DNA of 64,000 nucleotides from Arthrobacter sp. ok362 (GCF_900102785.1 NZ_FNGC01000001.1:238822-302821); one strand, 5' to 3'; positions 1 through 9,850 are shown, counted from the stretch's first letter. Made by a program: numbers and translations. The notes: a model not told the origin generated them from the sequence alone.

Positions 1-1204
1 TGGCCAGAGCCACAGCCTCGTCCACGGTGCAGAACTTCATCACCGGGGCCACGGGACCGAAGATTTCGTCCTTCCACGCCGGGCTGGCGAGGGCGAGGTC
101 GGCGAGCACGGTGGGCCGGTAGAAGCGGCCGTCATGGCTGCCGCCGGCTGCCAGCCGCGCGCCGCCCTGCACCGCGTCCTGGACGATCGTGTCCACCCGG
201 TGGAGCTGCTTCTCGTCGATCACCGGGCCCAGCGCCACCGTTCCGCTCTTGGGGTCGCCCACCGGCAAATGGCGAGCCTTTTCCGCCAGGGCGCTGACGT
301 AGTCCTCGTAGATGTCCTCGTGCACGATATGCCGGCCGGACGCCATGCAGATCTGCCCCTGGTGCATGAAGGAGCCAAACGCGGCGGCGGAAACAGCCTT
401 GGGGAGGTCGACGCCGGGCAGCACGATCATGGCGCTGTTCCCGCCGAGTTCCAGGTGGGCATGCTTGAGCAGCCTGCCGGCCGCCTCGCCCACTTTGCGG
501 CCGGCCGCCGTCGACCCCGTGAAGGCGATAACGCGGACCTCGGGCGCCTCGACGGCGGCGGCACCGATCTCGGCGCCGCCGGGCAAGAGGGACAGCAGGC
601 CGGGCGGAAGCCCCGCCTCCTCGAACACCCGGACCAGGGTGACGCCACCACAGACCGCCGTGCGCGGGTCAGGTTTGAGCAGCACGGCGTTGCCAAGGGC
701 CAGCGCCGGGGCGACAGCGCGGATGGAGAGGATGAGCGGAAAGTTGAAAGGCGCGATCACCGAGACGACGCCGACGGGCCGGCGCCGGGCGAAGGACCAG
801 CGGTTCTCGTTCGAGGTCAGCACGTCCCCTGCCGGGAGGGAGGGCAGGGCGGAGGCGTCGTAGCATTCGTTGGCCGCGATATGGGTTTCCAGCCCTGCTT
901 TGGGTGGGATGCCGCCGGATTCCCTGACGATCCAGTCCTGGATTTCCGCCGCATGCTCCTCCCAGAGCTGTCCCGCGCGGCGCAGCACGGCGGCGCGGTC
1001 CTCCGGGTTGCGGGCGGCCCATTCCTTTTGCGCTTTCGCGGCCACGGCGGCGGCCTCGCGGACGTCCTCCACGGAGGCCACGCCGTAGTGGCCCAGTGTT
1101 TCGCCGGTGGCGGGTTCGACGGCGTCGCCGGTCCCGCCGCTGCCGGGCCGCCAGCCGTTGAGGTAGATCTTGCCCTCCCACAGGGAGGACTCGAGCAGGG
1201 ACAT
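1..1204 (-). CDS. Aldehyde dehydrogenase family protein, 3' end beyond window
   Basis: About 401 codons read from an ATG at 1204 and run off the left edge without a stop, so the C-terminus is missing. An AAAGGA ribosome site lies 6 nt before the start. The NAD-dependent aldehyde dehydrogenase signature is complete: FNFP with the oxyanion Asn near residue 154, KPDP near 177, FTGSTAAGR near 228, the general-base Glu in LELGG (about 252) and the catalytic Cys in GQICMASG (about 286). The sequence most resembles benzaldehyde or vanillin-type dehydrogenases of aromatic degradation, but no pathway neighbours are visible, so the substrate is unassigned. It should oxidise an aldehyde to the acid in the cytoplasm. 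Confidence 0.9.
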   Translation of the reverse strand, partial: MSLLESSLWEGKIYLNGWRPGSGGTGDAVEPATGETLGHYGVASVEDVREAAAVAAKAQKEWAARNPEDRAAVLRRAGQLWEEHAAEIQDWIVRESGGIPPKAGLETHIAANECYDASALPSLPAGDVLTSNENRWSFARRRPVGVVSVIAPFNFPLILSIRAVAPALALGNAVLLKPDPRTAVCGGVTLVRVFEEAGLPPGLLSLLPGGAEIGAAAVEAPEVRVIAFTGSTAAGRKVGEAAGRLLKHAHLELGGNSAMIVLPGVDLPKAVSAAAFGSFMHQGQICMASGRHIVHEDIYEDYVSALAEKARHLPVGDPKSGTVALGPVIDEKQLHRVDTIVQDAVQGGARLAAGGSHDGRFYRPTVLADLALASPAWKDEIFGPVAPVMKFCTVDEAVALA

Positions 1205-1300
1205 GTGGTGTCCTTTCGTCGTGGACTCATGCTTGTGTACCGGCCGGTCGAATGCGAACCGGACCGGGCCTAGGTCCATCTCACGTCGGCGGGCCACCTT

Positions 1301-1360
1301 CGTCAAGAGCGCGGTCGTCAAGAGCGCGGTCGTCAAGGGCGCGGTCGTCAAGGGCGCGGT
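1301..1360. repeat. Four tandem 15-bp units
   Basis: Four head-to-tail copies of CGTCAARGGCGCGGT-like units: two read CGTCAAGAGCGCGGT and two read CGTCAAGGGCGCGGT. They lie in the gap between the divergent aldehyde dehydrogenase and flavodoxin genes. No coding frame is claimed across them. Confidence 0.9.
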
Positions 1361-1426
1361 GCCGGGACGGGCTCCGCGGGCCTTTCGGCCGTATCGCGTC
1401 GCAGCCGGGCGCCGACACCATGGATC

Positions 1427-1972
1427 ATGACCAAGATCTATATCCCCTACGGGAGCGTTGAAGGACAGACCTCCCAGATCGCGGAGTACATGGCCGAGCT
1501 GCTCCGGGCGCACGGGCACCAGGCAGAGACGGCGGACCTCAAACATTCCCGTGGCACACTTCCGGACGGCTACGACGGTGTGATCGTCGCGGCCTCCGTC
1601 CACATGGGCAAACACGAGGGGCACGTCACGGACTTCGTGAAGAAGAACCGCGGCGAGCTCGAGCGTTTGCCCTCCGCCCTGGTTTCGGTCAGCCTGGCTG
1701 CCCACGGAGACGAGGAAAACGCCGAGGGTTACGTGGAGAAGTTCGAGGAGGAAACGGGATGGCGGCCCGCGCACGTCGGGTTGTTTGCCGGTGCGCTGCT
1801 CTACACCCACTACGGCTTCATCAAGAGGCACCTGATGAAGAAGATCGCCAAAGACAAAGGTTCCCTGGACACGGACACCACCCGTGACTACGTCTACACC
1901 GAGTGGGACGGCGTCCAGCGTTTCACCGAAGACTATCTGGCGTGGTTGGCCAAGCCGGGCAGTCAGGCATAG
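1427..1972 (+). CDS. Flavodoxin-domain protein, HemG-like
   Basis: This is a 181-residue single-domain flavodoxin. The N-terminal FMN phosphate loop is visible as IPYGSVEGQT at residues 5-14, and SVHMGKHEG near 57 corresponds to the second flavin loop. Length and architecture match the menaquinone-dependent protoporphyrinogen oxidase (HemG) group of flavodoxins, but no haem genes are adjacent. A general quinone or flavin oxidoreductase role is equally possible. The start is the ATG at 1427. No good ribosome site or leaderless -10 precedes it, so the start is less certain than the family. Confidence 0.75.
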   Translation: MTKIYIPYGSVEGQTSQIAEYMAELLRAHGHQAETADLKHSRGTLPDGYDGVIVAASVHMGKHEGHVTDFVKKNRGELERLPSALVSVSLAAHGDEENAEGYVEKFEEETGWRPAHVGLFAGALLYTHYGFIKRHLMKKIAKDKGSLDTDTTRDYVYTEWDGVQRFTEDYLAWLAKPGSQA

Positions 1973-2000
1973 GCGTCGGGCTCAGGAGTGGGGGTAGGGC

Positions 2001-2699
2001 TCAGGAGTAGGCGTACGGCGGAACCGTGTCGCCGGGGGCAAAGGGCCGGAACCAGTGCTCGAAGCCCAGCGCCCCGGCGTCGGCGCGGTCCAGACCGTCG
2101 CCGTCGTCGTCGGAGTAGAGCGCTTCGCTGTCGGCATCCTCCAGAAGGACTTCCTCGACGGCGGCCCGCCAGTTCTCCGGAAGGTCCAGTTCGTAGATCT
2201 CCTCGGTGATTTCCGCCTGATCGAGCAGGCAACGGACGGCCAGTGCCGCTGCGAGGCAACCGGGGGCGGTCCAGCCCCGGACCAGGGATGCGGTGACGTC
2301 GGCCGAGACCACGATGAACTTCTGGGTGAACTTCGCGTCGTAGCTCGCGGCGAACTGTGGCGGCAGTGAGGACAGGACGGAGGTGCCGGCGATGTCGGCC
2401 GGCGTGAGAACGTCAAGCGTGCTGAGCGTTCCGAGGTCGCGGAACAGCTGGTCGATGAGGATGCTGGACGAGTTCCACAGGAGTCCGGCCAGCAGGCGGG
2501 TCTGGCGCACGGCTTTGTGACGGTCCTCCGGTGAGACGGCGGCCATTTCGGCCAGGTCCTCGGGATCAAACTGGAGCCTTTGCTCGGCCGTCATCTCGTC
2601 CGGGTGCGGGTCGAGTCCGAGCAGTTCCAGGCTCAGCCCGGTGAGTTTCCCGGCGTCGGCCAGCAGTTCTTCGGTGATGTCGTCGTCTTCGTCGATCAT
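2001..2699 (-). CDS. Conserved hypothetical acidic protein
   Basis: The product has 232 residues, is strongly acidic and has no signal peptide or convincing membrane segment. It starts MIDEDDDITEEL and contains a predicted helical core around residues 60-180. I do not recognise the family. The ATG at 2699 is preceded by TAGCAT with a 7-nt gap, which supports a leaderless transcript and this start. It converges with the flavodoxin gene, 28 nt away. Confidence 0.7.
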   Translation of the reverse strand: MIDEDDDITEELLADAGKLTGLSLELLGLDPHPDEMTAEQRLQFDPEDLAEMAAVSPEDRHKAVRQTRLLAGLLWNSSSILIDQLFRDLGTLSTLDVLTPADIAGTSVLSSLPPQFAASYDAKFTQKFIVVSADVTASLVRGWTAPGCLAAALAVRCLLDQAEITEEIYELDLPENWRAAVEEVLLEDADSEALYSDDDGDGLDRADAGALGFEHWFRPFAPGDTVPPYAYS

Positions 2700-2706
2700 G
2701 GCCCCG

Positions 2707-2712
2707 ATGCTA
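2707..2712 (-). promoter_or_regulatory. Leaderless -10 element TAGCAT
   Basis: TAGCAT on the minus strand ends 7 nt before the ATG at 2699, so transcription would begin at or next to the start codon. Confidence 0.6.
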
Positions 2713-2775
2713 CCTGCCGCTGGGCCGTGGTCCGATTCGCGTTACGCGGCAGGGGTCTGCAGCGGCCGGCAGCTT

Positions 2776-3408
2776 TTAGGCGGCGGCCGCCCGGTGATCT
2801 CCCGATGCCGTGCTTTCGATCACCATCCGGGCGGATACCAGATAGGCGATCCCGCAGACCAGGGGGACCACGCTGGCCGCGACTAGCGATCCCACGGGGC
2901 CGGAACTTGCGATGAGCGTGATTACGAGCGGCAGGACGCCGAGGGCTACGAGCAGCCACCCTGCCAGTGCGGTGCGTTTCAGGCCGAGTACGGCGGCCGG
3001 GAAGGCAAGCGCGACGACGCTGACGGCAATGATGGGACCGTTTTCGCTGACGAAGCTGCGCAGGGCCGTGGGGTCGAAAGCGAGCCATACGCAGGCGGCG
3101 ATGAAGGCGGACGCCAAGGCGAGCAGCAGGGGAGCGGTGGCCGCCGGCCAGAACCAGGCCGCGACCGCCAGGATGAGCATCGGCACCAGCCACACGAGGG
3201 TGATGATCAGCCCGGCATTGCCGCCCGGATCCTGCATGACGTAGCCGACGATGAAGATTCCCGCGACGACGGTGAACACGGCCATGACGGCCGCGCCGGT
3301 GCGCGTCAGCGCGGTGGCCCGCTCCTGCGGCTCCTTGGCGCGTGTCATGACGATGACGACGGCGAACACAACGATCGCGCCGAGCGCCAAGATGACCGGG
3401 ACGTTCAT
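2776..3408 (-). CDS. Hypothetical multi-pass membrane protein
   Basis: The protein has 210 residues and about six hydrophobic segments (roughly 3-22, 38-58, 67-87, 92-110, 125-145 and 150-195), so it sits in the cytoplasmic membrane. No catalytic or transport motif is recognisable. A strong AGGAGG ribosome site lies just before the ATG at 3408. It is followed on the same strand by the acidic hypothetical at 2699, but that gene has its own -10 element, so co-transcription is not required. Confidence 0.7.
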   Translation of the reverse strand: MNVPVILALGAIVVFAVVIVMTRAKEPQERATALTRTGAAVMAVFTVVAGIFIVGYVMQDPGGNAGLIITLVWLVPMLILAVAAWFWPAATAPLLLALASAFIAACVWLAFDPTALRSFVSENGPIIAVSVVALAFPAAVLGLKRTALAGWLLVALGVLPLVITLIASSGPVGSLVAASVVPLVCGIAYLVSARMVIESTASGDHRAAAA

Positions 3409-3686
3409 GGGAAGCCTCCTGCTGACGAACGGGCCCTACGTTCATTGCATCCCCGCCCCAGCGGCTGTGGCAAGGGGAGAACGGCCCGCTTCGGGTTGTA
3501 GGGGATCCTGATCGTCCTGAACTCCGGCTTCGATCGGGCCTTACATTCGTCAACGGCGCTCACGATGGACGAGCTGGCGCGGTTCCTGCTCATTGTCCGC
3601 AACGACGGGGTGAGGACGATACGGACGACAACCCCCGCACGGGCGATCAGGGAGTAAGACCTCTATCTCCGGCGTGTCGCATGTGC

Positions 3687-3692
3687 AATAGT
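3687..3692 (+). promoter_or_regulatory. Leaderless -10 element AATAGT
   Basis: GTGCAATAGT with 6 nt to the ATG at 3699. The same decamer with the same spacing precedes the methyltransferase gene at 24334. Confidence 0.5.
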
Positions 3693-3698
3693 GTCGCT

Positions 3699-4064
3699 AT
3701 GTGGATCGTCGTGCTATTGGCCATTGCGCTGGTGGTCGTATTCTGGAACTACATCTTGATTGGGCTCGGCCTTTGGGTATGTGCGCGCATTGTGCGCGCC
3801 TTCATCATTTTGACGGTGGCTGATTCGAAGCCGAACCGCCGCCCCGCACCCAGGCCCGTCCAGACCCGGCCCGTGGCCAAGCCCGTCCACTCCCGGCCCG
3901 TGGCCAAGCCTGCCCGCGCGCTCCCCGCGGCTGACTACCTGCCGAGGTGGAATGCCGACCGCCGGCTGGACGCCCGCCGGGAGCATGTCGAGTGGCAGAA
4001 GGAGTTCGACCAGGCGTCGTATCTTAGTGAAACCGCCATGGGCCGGGGGTCCACAAGGGGGTAG
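3699..4064 (+). CDS. Small membrane-anchored protein with Pro/Arg repeat
   Basis: The product has 121 residues from the ATG at 3699. One or two hydrophobic helices at about residues 2-38 are followed by a cytoplasmic, basic, proline-rich linker in which RPVAKP occurs twice. A charged C-terminal segment containing REHVEWQKEFDQ follows. An earlier in-frame ATG at 3681 exists, but it lies upstream of the -10 element, so 3699 is preferred. The function is unknown. The layout suggests a small inner-membrane anchor. Confidence 0.55.
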   Translation: MWIVVLLAIALVVVFWNYILIGLGLWVCARIVRAFIILTVADSKPNRRPAPRPVQTRPVAKPVHSRPVAKPARALPAADYLPRWNADRRLDARREHVEWQKEFDQASYLSETAMGRGSTRG

Positions 4065-4205
4065 CGCGGCCGCTCAGGTGTCCGGCTGAGAAGTGCATCC
4101 CGCCCCCGGGCGTCAGAATGTGTACCGTCCACGACTGATCAAGCACCTGGCTGACGTCGAGATTCACCGAAGAAGGGCTGCGGGGGCGCTCGGCAGACCG
4201 CGGAA

Positions 4206-4499
4206 CTACTCTTCAGCGCCGCCGTGGAGGCCGTCGTCGCTGCTGTCGCTGGAGGGAGAGCTTTCAGCGTCCTCGGGCGGCAGGTCCATGTTCCCGCGTG
4301 CTTCCGCCATCGTGGGTCCGCCGCTGGGGACGTTGTAACGCTCCGGGCGGATGCCGTGGGCCTGTTCCTCGATGAGGGCTTGCTCTTCACTGAAGCGGAT
4401 CACGTTGGCCTCATCGCCGGCGTCGCCTGGAATGTCCTCCCGGATCTTCGAAGGGTTCGGAATGATGAAGCCGTCTTCGCTGCTGCCGTTCTTAGCCAT
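4206..4499 (-). CDS. Small acidic, probably disordered hypothetical protein
   Basis: The product has 97 residues and begins MAKNGSSEDGF. The C-terminal third is a Ser/Asp/Glu-rich tail (ESSPSSDSSDDG), typical of a disordered region. The middle holds a short amphipathic stretch around VIRFSEEQALIEEQ. A GAGAGG ribosome site precedes the ATG. No family is recognised and no cofactor site is visible. Confidence 0.55.
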   Translation of the reverse strand: MAKNGSSEDGFIIPNPSKIREDIPGDAGDEANVIRFSEEQALIEEQAHGIRPERYNVPSGGPTMAEARGNMDLPPEDAESSPSSDSSDDGLHGGAEE

Positions 4500-4609
4500 T
4501 GGTTCGTCCTCTCAAACTGTGCCGTTGGTGACATCGTAAGCCTACTTCCTATCCAGCGCCCCCGGAAATCTGGGCAGCTAAGGGCTCAGCGCCATCCCGC
4601 GGCGAGGCG

Positions 4610-6169
4610 TCAGGCAACCGCCCCCTGAAAGTGCGCCTCGATGATCCCCCTAATGTCCTCGTGGCAACCGCCGCAGCCCGTGCCGGCCCGGCTGGCCGCT
4701 GAAACCTCTGGCACCGTCGCGCATCCGTCAATAACGGCAGACGCAATCTCCGTCCCGCTGACGCCGGCGCACCGGCAGACCGTCCGGGAGGGGTCCACCG
4801 CGCCCGCAGCAGCGGCCTGGTCCGGCCCGTCCAGGCGCAGCAGCAGAGACCTGTCCGCCGGCAGCTCGGCGCCGCGTTCGAACAGTTGCACGAGCTCTGC
4901 CGAGGTGCGGGGCATGCCCACAGCCACGAGGCCCTCGAGCACCCCGGCGCGGGTCGTCATCTTCACGTAGCGGCCGTGCTCGGGATCGGCCCACTGGGCA
5001 ATATGCAGCCTGGCCCGGCCGTTCACGGCGCCGGCGGTCAGGGCTTCCTCGTCCCACGGGTCAGCAGATACATCCCCGGCCACGGCCATGTTCATGCCGC
5101 GGGCTTTGAGCACGATCACTCCCGGCAGTTCCGCCGGAAGGGGCGGCAAGGCCTCGGCCTCCGCCTCGGCGCCGGACGCCAAGAGGGTCAGATAGTCGGC
5201 GAGCCATTCGGCCTGCCGCCAGCCCGGGCCCACCAGCCCGGAGGGCCCCCGCGCGGTCCGGCACTGAACGCACTCGGGGTCCGGGCAGCGGACCTCGGCG
5301 CAGTCGCCGATCGCAAATATGTGGGGCTCGTGGTGCGCCCTCAAACGGTGGTCCACCAGGATCCCGGTGGCGGTGGAGAGCCCGCAGCCTTCGGCCAGCT
5401 CGGTCCGCGGCCGGACACCGCAGGAGAGCACCAGCAAGTCGCCGTCGATCGCGGAGCCGTCATCGAGCAGCAGGGCCGAGAAACCGCCGTCGGGGCCGTT
5501 GTGCTCCACGCCGACAGAGCGGGCGTTGCCGGCCACCCGCACGCCGCAATTCCGCAGGGACGCCGCGAGTACGGCGCCGCCGCCGCGGTCGATGTTCCGG
5601 CCCAGGGGGTGCGGACCGTTGTGCACCACGGTCACGGTGGCGCCTTCCTCGGCCGCGGCGAGGGCCGTCTCCAGGCCCAGCACGCCGCCGCCCAGGACCA
5701 CCACGCGCTTGCCGCCCGCCACAGCAGAGTGGAGCACGGACGCGTCGCGGAGATCCCGCAGCGCGGTCACGCCCGGCGGCAGCACCGGCGCGGCCGGGTC
5801 CGGGTTGAGCCCGGTGAGGTTGGGGATGACAGGCCGCGAACCGGTGGCGAAGACGAGCCGCTCGTAGCCGGGCGAGGTGCCGTCGCTCAACAAAACCCGC
5901 TGGCGGGCGCGGTCCACACGCCGGACGCGGACGCCCAGCCGGACGTCGATGCCCTCGGCCACCAGCGCGGCAGCGTCCGAGAGGGCCAGGGCGGCCGGCG
6001 TGGTCCGGCCGACGCCGAGATCCGCCACCAGCACGCGGTTGTACGCGGCCTCGGACTCCTCGCCGATCACGGTCAGGTGGGCGAGCCCGCTGCGCACGGC
6101 CGGCAGCAGCTCGTCGATCAGCCTCGCCGCGACGGGCCCGAAGCCCACCACCACAATCCGCTCAGTCAT
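4610..6169 (-). CDS. nasB: Assimilatory nitrate reductase electron-transfer subunit (NasB type)
   Basis: This is a 519-residue FAD/NAD(P)-binding oxidoreductase that should pass electrons from NAD(P)H to the nitrate reductase upstream. The first Rossmann motif is at residues 8-13 (GFGPVA), the second at about 158-168 (VVLGGGVLGLE). The C-terminus carries a BFD-like [2Fe-2S] domain with VCRC and CGGC. The ATG at 6169 has an AGGAGG site and overlaps the stop of the catalytic subunit gene (ATGA), so translation is coupled. The N-terminal half of NirB-type nitrite reductases looks similar, but the sirohaem nitrite reductase half is absent here, which favours an electron-transfer subunit. Confidence 0.85.
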   Translation of the reverse strand: MTERIVVVGFGPVAARLIDELLPAVRSGLAHLTVIGEESEAAYNRVLVADLGVGRTTPAALALSDAAALVAEGIDVRLGVRVRRVDRARQRVLLSDGTSPGYERLVFATGSRPVIPNLTGLNPDPAAPVLPPGVTALRDLRDASVLHSAVAGGKRVVVLGGGVLGLETALAAAEEGATVTVVHNGPHPLGRNIDRGGGAVLAASLRNCGVRVAGNARSVGVEHNGPDGGFSALLLDDGSAIDGDLLVLSCGVRPRTELAEGCGLSTATGILVDHRLRAHHEPHIFAIGDCAEVRCPDPECVQCRTARGPSGLVGPGWRQAEWLADYLTLLASGAEAEAEALPPLPAELPGVIVLKARGMNMAVAGDVSADPWDEEALTAGAVNGRARLHIAQWADPEHGRYVKMTTRAGVLEGLVAVGMPRTSAELVQLFERGAELPADRSLLLRLDGPDQAAAAGAVDPSRTVCRCAGVSGTEIASAVIDGCATVPEVSAASRAGTGCGGCHEDIRGIIEAHFQGAVA

Positions 6170-8436
6170 GAGGCCTCCTCTGCTTGAAGAACGCGGGCTT
6201 GGGCACCTGCGTGAACATTGGTCTGCGGATCCGCCGACGCCGTCGGGCGGATCCACACCTTGCTGGTCTTGAACTCGGGCATCCCGGAAATGGGGTCCGT
6301 CGCCGCCTCGGTGAGCCGGTTGGCGCTCTCGAGTTCCGGGAAGTGGAACGGCAGGAACACCGTCTCCGGGCGGATGTCGGTGCTGAGCTCGGCGCGGCAG
6401 CTGACCTCGCCACGTTCGTTGGAAATGGAGACGAAGTCGCCGTCGGCGATACCCTGGGCGGCCGCCGCCGCGGGGTGGAGTTGCAGCCGTGCCTCGGGCT
6501 GGGCCTCGGCCAGGGCAGCGACCCGGCGGGTCTGCGCCCCGGACTGGTAGTGCTCCATGAGCCGGCCGGTGATGAGGGTCATCGGCGTTCCGGACTGGTC
6601 AGAACCGGCCCGCTTGGCCCCGGACGCGGAGGCAGAAGAAACAGTACGACGCCGGGGCGTCACCGCCGTGAACACCGCCCGGCCGTCGCCGTGCGCAAAA
6701 GCGTCCAGGAAGAGCCGCGGCGTTCCTTCGCTTCCGGCGGGGTAGGGCCAGTAGGCGGCCTCGCCGCGGTCCAGCATGGCGTAGTCGATCCCGGAGTAGT
6801 CGGCCAGGCCGCCGGAGGACGCGAGCCGGAGTTCCTCGAACACGGTTTCCGGGTCCTCGCTGAACGTGGACGGTGCCTCCAGCAATTCGGCCAGCCGGGT
6901 CATGATCCACAGCTCGCTGCGCACCCCGGGCGGGGGAGTGAGGGCCCGGCGCCGGCGCAGCACACGGCCCTCGAGGTTGGTCAGGGTTCCTTCTTCCTCG
7001 GCCCACTGGGTGACCGGCAGGACCAGGTCCGCCTCGGCGGCCGTTTCGGAAAGGAAGAAGTCGCACACCACGAGGAAGTCCAGGCTGCGCAGGCCCGCGA
7101 TCACGGCGTTCGCATCCGGGGCAGACACCGCCAGGTTGGCGCCATGCACGAAGAGGCACCGGACGCCGTCGGGCTGTCCAAGGGACTTGAGGAGTTCGAC
7201 GGCGGGGAGGCCGGGGCCGGGGATCAGGGTTTCGGGCACGCCCCAGACCTTGGCCATGTGGGCGCGGGCGGCGGGATCGGTGATCTTCCGGTAGCCGGGG
7301 AGCTGGTCCGCCTTCTGGCCGTGTTCGCGGCCGCCCTGGCCGTTGCCCTGGCCGGTGAGGGTGCCGTAGCCGCTGCGCGCGGAGCCCGGCAGGCCCAGCA
7401 GGAGGGAGAGATTGATGGCGGCCGTGGCGGTGTCAGTGCCGTCGACGTGCTGTTCGACGCCGCGGCCGGTGAGGATGTAGCTGCCGCCCTTGCGGGCGCC
7501 GTCTGCCAGCCGCCGGGCGGTTTCACGGATCAGCCCGGCGGGGACACCGGTGATCGACTGGACCCGTTCCGGCCAGAAGCTTCCGACGCTGCGCACCACG
7601 GCGTCGTAACCGGTGGTCCGGTCCGCGATGTAACCGGCGTCGGCCAGGCCCTCGTGGATCACCGCGTGGGAGATGCCCAGCAGCAGGGCGAGGTCGGTGC
7701 CGGGCAGCGGCTGCAGGTGCAGGCCGCCGCCGTCGGATGTGAACGCCGCGGTGGCGGAGCGCCGCGGGTCGACGACGATCAGCCCGCCGGCGTCGCGTGC
7801 CCCTTGGAGGTGCTGGACGAAGGGCGGCATTGTCTCGGCAACGTTGGAGCCGAGCATCAGGATGGTGCTGGCGGCGTCGAGGTCCGCCAGCGGGAACGGG
7901 AGCCCGCGGTCCAGGCCGAATGAGCGCATGCCGGCCGCGGCGGCCGAGGACATGCAGAACCGTCCGTTGTAGTCGATCCGCGAGGTGCCCAGGGCCAGCC
8001 TGGCGAACTTGCCCAGCTGGTAGGCCTTCTCATTGGTGAGGCCGCCGCCGCCAAACACGCCGACGGCGTCCGCGCCGTGCCCGGCGCGGGCCCGCTTCAC
8101 GGCCGCGACGATCCGAGCGAGGGCCTCGTCCCAGCTGACCGGGCGGTGGACGCCGTCGGCGCCCCTCAGCAGGGGCTCCGTGACGCGGCCGGGGTGGTCC
8201 AGCAGCGAGGCGGAGGTCCAGCCCTTGCGGCAGAGGCCGCCGCGGTTGGTGGGGAAGTCCCGCCCACTGACCGTCAGGAGCGGGATTTCCCCACCAACCG
8301 CGGCGGCCGGAGCCGGCGCGGCGGGCACGGGGTCTGACCCCGGCCGGACAGCCGGGGTTAGAGCCGCTTCAGATGTGAGCGTCATGGCGCACTGCAGGGC
8401 GCAGTAGGGGCAGTGCGTGTCGGCGCCGGTGGTCAT
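6166..8436 (-). CDS. nasA: Assimilatory nitrate reductase catalytic subunit, molybdopterin
   Basis: The 756-residue molybdopterin oxidoreductase reduces nitrate to nitrite in the cytoplasm. The N-terminal [4Fe-4S] ligands are CPYCALQC (residues 9-16) plus the Cys of GGLCRKGW. The bis-MGD core and the C-terminal dinucleotide-binding domain follow. The third and fourth cluster cysteines are 52 residues apart, because a Pro/Ala-rich insert widens the usual loop. The start lies one base after the narK stop and the end overlaps the electron-transfer gene, giving a tight narK-nasA-nasB operon. No nitrite reductase gene is in the window. Confidence 0.92.
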   Translation of the reverse strand: MTTGADTHCPYCALQCAMTLTSEAALTPAVRPGSDPVPAAPAPAAAVGGEIPLLTVSGRDFPTNRGGLCRKGWTSASLLDHPGRVTEPLLRGADGVHRPVSWDEALARIVAAVKRARAGHGADAVGVFGGGGLTNEKAYQLGKFARLALGTSRIDYNGRFCMSSAAAAGMRSFGLDRGLPFPLADLDAASTILMLGSNVAETMPPFVQHLQGARDAGGLIVVDPRRSATAAFTSDGGGLHLQPLPGTDLALLLGISHAVIHEGLADAGYIADRTTGYDAVVRSVGSFWPERVQSITGVPAGLIRETARRLADGARKGGSYILTGRGVEQHVDGTDTATAAINLSLLLGLPGSARSGYGTLTGQGNGQGGREHGQKADQLPGYRKITDPAARAHMAKVWGVPETLIPGPGLPAVELLKSLGQPDGVRCLFVHGANLAVSAPDANAVIAGLRSLDFLVVCDFFLSETAAEADLVLPVTQWAEEEGTLTNLEGRVLRRRRALTPPPGVRSELWIMTRLAELLEAPSTFSEDPETVFEELRLASSGGLADYSGIDYAMLDRGEAAYWPYPAGSEGTPRLFLDAFAHGDGRAVFTAVTPRRRTVSSASASGAKRAGSDQSGTPMTLITGRLMEHYQSGAQTRRVAALAEAQPEARLQLHPAAAAAQGIADGDFVSISNERGEVSCRAELSTDIRPETVFLPFHFPELESANRLTEAATDPISGMPEFKTSKVWIRPTASADPQTNVHAGAQARVLQAEEAS

Positions 8437-8437
8437 G

Positions 8438-9850
8438 TTAGACGTGTCCCATCGCGTTTCGGTTGGCGTTGCGGATGTAGAAGAACCAGCAAACGGCGAG
8501 CATCAGGACGTAGGCCCCCACGAATCCGTAGAACGCCGGGGTGTAGGAGCCGCTGGCGGAGTTCGAGGCGTTGAGCACCTGTGGGATGACGAATCCGCCA
8601 TAGGCGCCGATGGCCGAGATCAGGCCCAGGGCCGAGGACGCGAGCCGCTGGGTGGTCACGGTGCTGGCACCGGCGCGGGCGGCCCGGCTGGTGGTGGCGA
8701 AGATGACCGGGATCATGCGGTACGTGGCGCCGTTTCCGAAGCCGCTGGCGGTGAAGAGGAGCAGGAAAAGGACCAGGAACAGCCAGAAGTTCTTCAGCGG
8801 CAGGGTCCAGATCATGGTCAGGGTGATGACGGCCATGGCCGCGAAGGCCCTGACGGTCATCCGGGCCCCGCCCATCCGGTCCGCCAGGCGTCCGCCGTAG
8901 GGGCGGGCCAGGGATCCGACCAGCGGGCCCAGGAAGGCCAGGGACAGTGCCACGGTGCCGACGCCGATCGAGGAGAACGCCGGGAAGTAGTCCTTGATGA
9001 GCTTGGGGAACACCCCGGCGAAGCCGATGAAGGATCCAAATGTGCCGATGTACAGCAGCGCCATGATCCACAGGTGCGGTTCCTTCAGCGCGGCCAGCGA
9101 ACCTGCGACATCGCCCTTGGCGCTGGTGAGGTTGTTCATGTACTTCCAGGCACCGAAGGCTGCCAGGAGGATCAGCGGAACCCACATGAAGCCGGCGACG
9201 GGCAGGTTCACGGTGCCGGCCGCCAGCAAGGTGATGGCGATCGGAACGGCCAACTGTGCGACGGCGGCACCGAGGTTTCCGCCGGCGGCGTTCAGGCCCA
9301 GGGCCCAGCCCTTTTCCCGTACGGGGTAGAAGAAGGTGATGTTCGCCATCGAGCTGGCGAAGTTGCCGCCGCCGAATCCGGCGAGCGCGGCCACGAACAG
9401 CATGACGCCGAACGGGGTGGTCGGGTTCGCGACACAGAGCCCCAGGCCGATCGTGGGGATCAGCAGCAACAGGGCCGAGACGATGGTCCAGTTGCGGCCG
9501 CCGAAGCGCGGAACCATGAACGTGTAGGGGATCCGCAGCGTGGCGCCGACGAGGCTCGGAATGGAGATCAGCCAGAAGATCTCGTTGGTGGAGAACTTGA
9601 AGCCCGCGGCGGGAAGCTGGACCACCACAATCGACCAGAGCTGCCAGACCACGAAACCCAGGAACTCGGCGAAGATGGACCAGTTCAGGTTGCGCCGGGC
9701 GATCGAGCGGCCGGCCGATTCCCACTGCTCCTTGTTTTCTGCATCCCAGTTGGCGATCCAGCGGCCGGGCCGGTGGTCGAGGGTAAGAGTGTCAGTGCGG
9801 GCAGCACCGGCATCTGCGGTGCCGATTTCGGCTGTGCGTTCAGCAGTCAC
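8438..9850 (-). CDS. narK: Nitrate/nitrite transporter, MFS NarK family
   Basis: The 470-residue, 12-helix major facilitator protein has the NarK/NasA glycine-rich nitrate signature in helix 5 (GFGGGNFASSM) and a second in helix 11 region. It should import nitrate across the cytoplasmic membrane for the reductase encoded immediately downstream. The start is GTG at 9850 with an AAGGAGG site about 8 nt before it. It is the first gene of the operon. The 293-nt gap upstream separates it from a divergent MHS transporter gene. Confidence 0.9.
   Translation of the reverse strand: MTAERTAEIGTADAGAARTDTLTLDHRPGRWIANWDAENKEQWESAGRSIARRNLNWSIFAEFLGFVVWQLWSIVVVQLPAAGFKFSTNEIFWLISIPSLVGATLRIPYTFMVPRFGGRNWTIVSALLLLIPTIGLGLCVANPTTPFGVMLFVAALAGFGGGNFASSMANITFFYPVREKGWALGLNAAGGNLGAAVAQLAVPIAITLLAAGTVNLPVAGFMWVPLILLAAFGAWKYMNNLTSAKGDVAGSLAALKEPHLWIMALLYIGTFGSFIGFAGVFPKLIKDYFPAFSSIGVGTVALSLAFLGPLVGSLARPYGGRLADRMGGARMTVRAFAAMAVITLTMIWTLPLKNFWLFLVLFLLLFTASGFGNGATYRMIPVIFATTSRAARAGASTVTTQRLASSALGLISAIGAYGGFVIPQVLNASNSASGSYTPAFYGFVGAYVLMLAVCWFFYIRNANRNAMGHV

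Noticed and set aside
134..1273. 379-codon plus-strand frame
   Set aside because: It is antisense to the aldehyde dehydrogenase, whose catalytic motifs read cleanly on the minus strand.
3409..3686. Possible gene fragment between 3409 and 3686
   Set aside because: A frame ending near 3657 gives a plausible-looking short peptide, but it has no start signal or family motif. I see only intergenic DNA.
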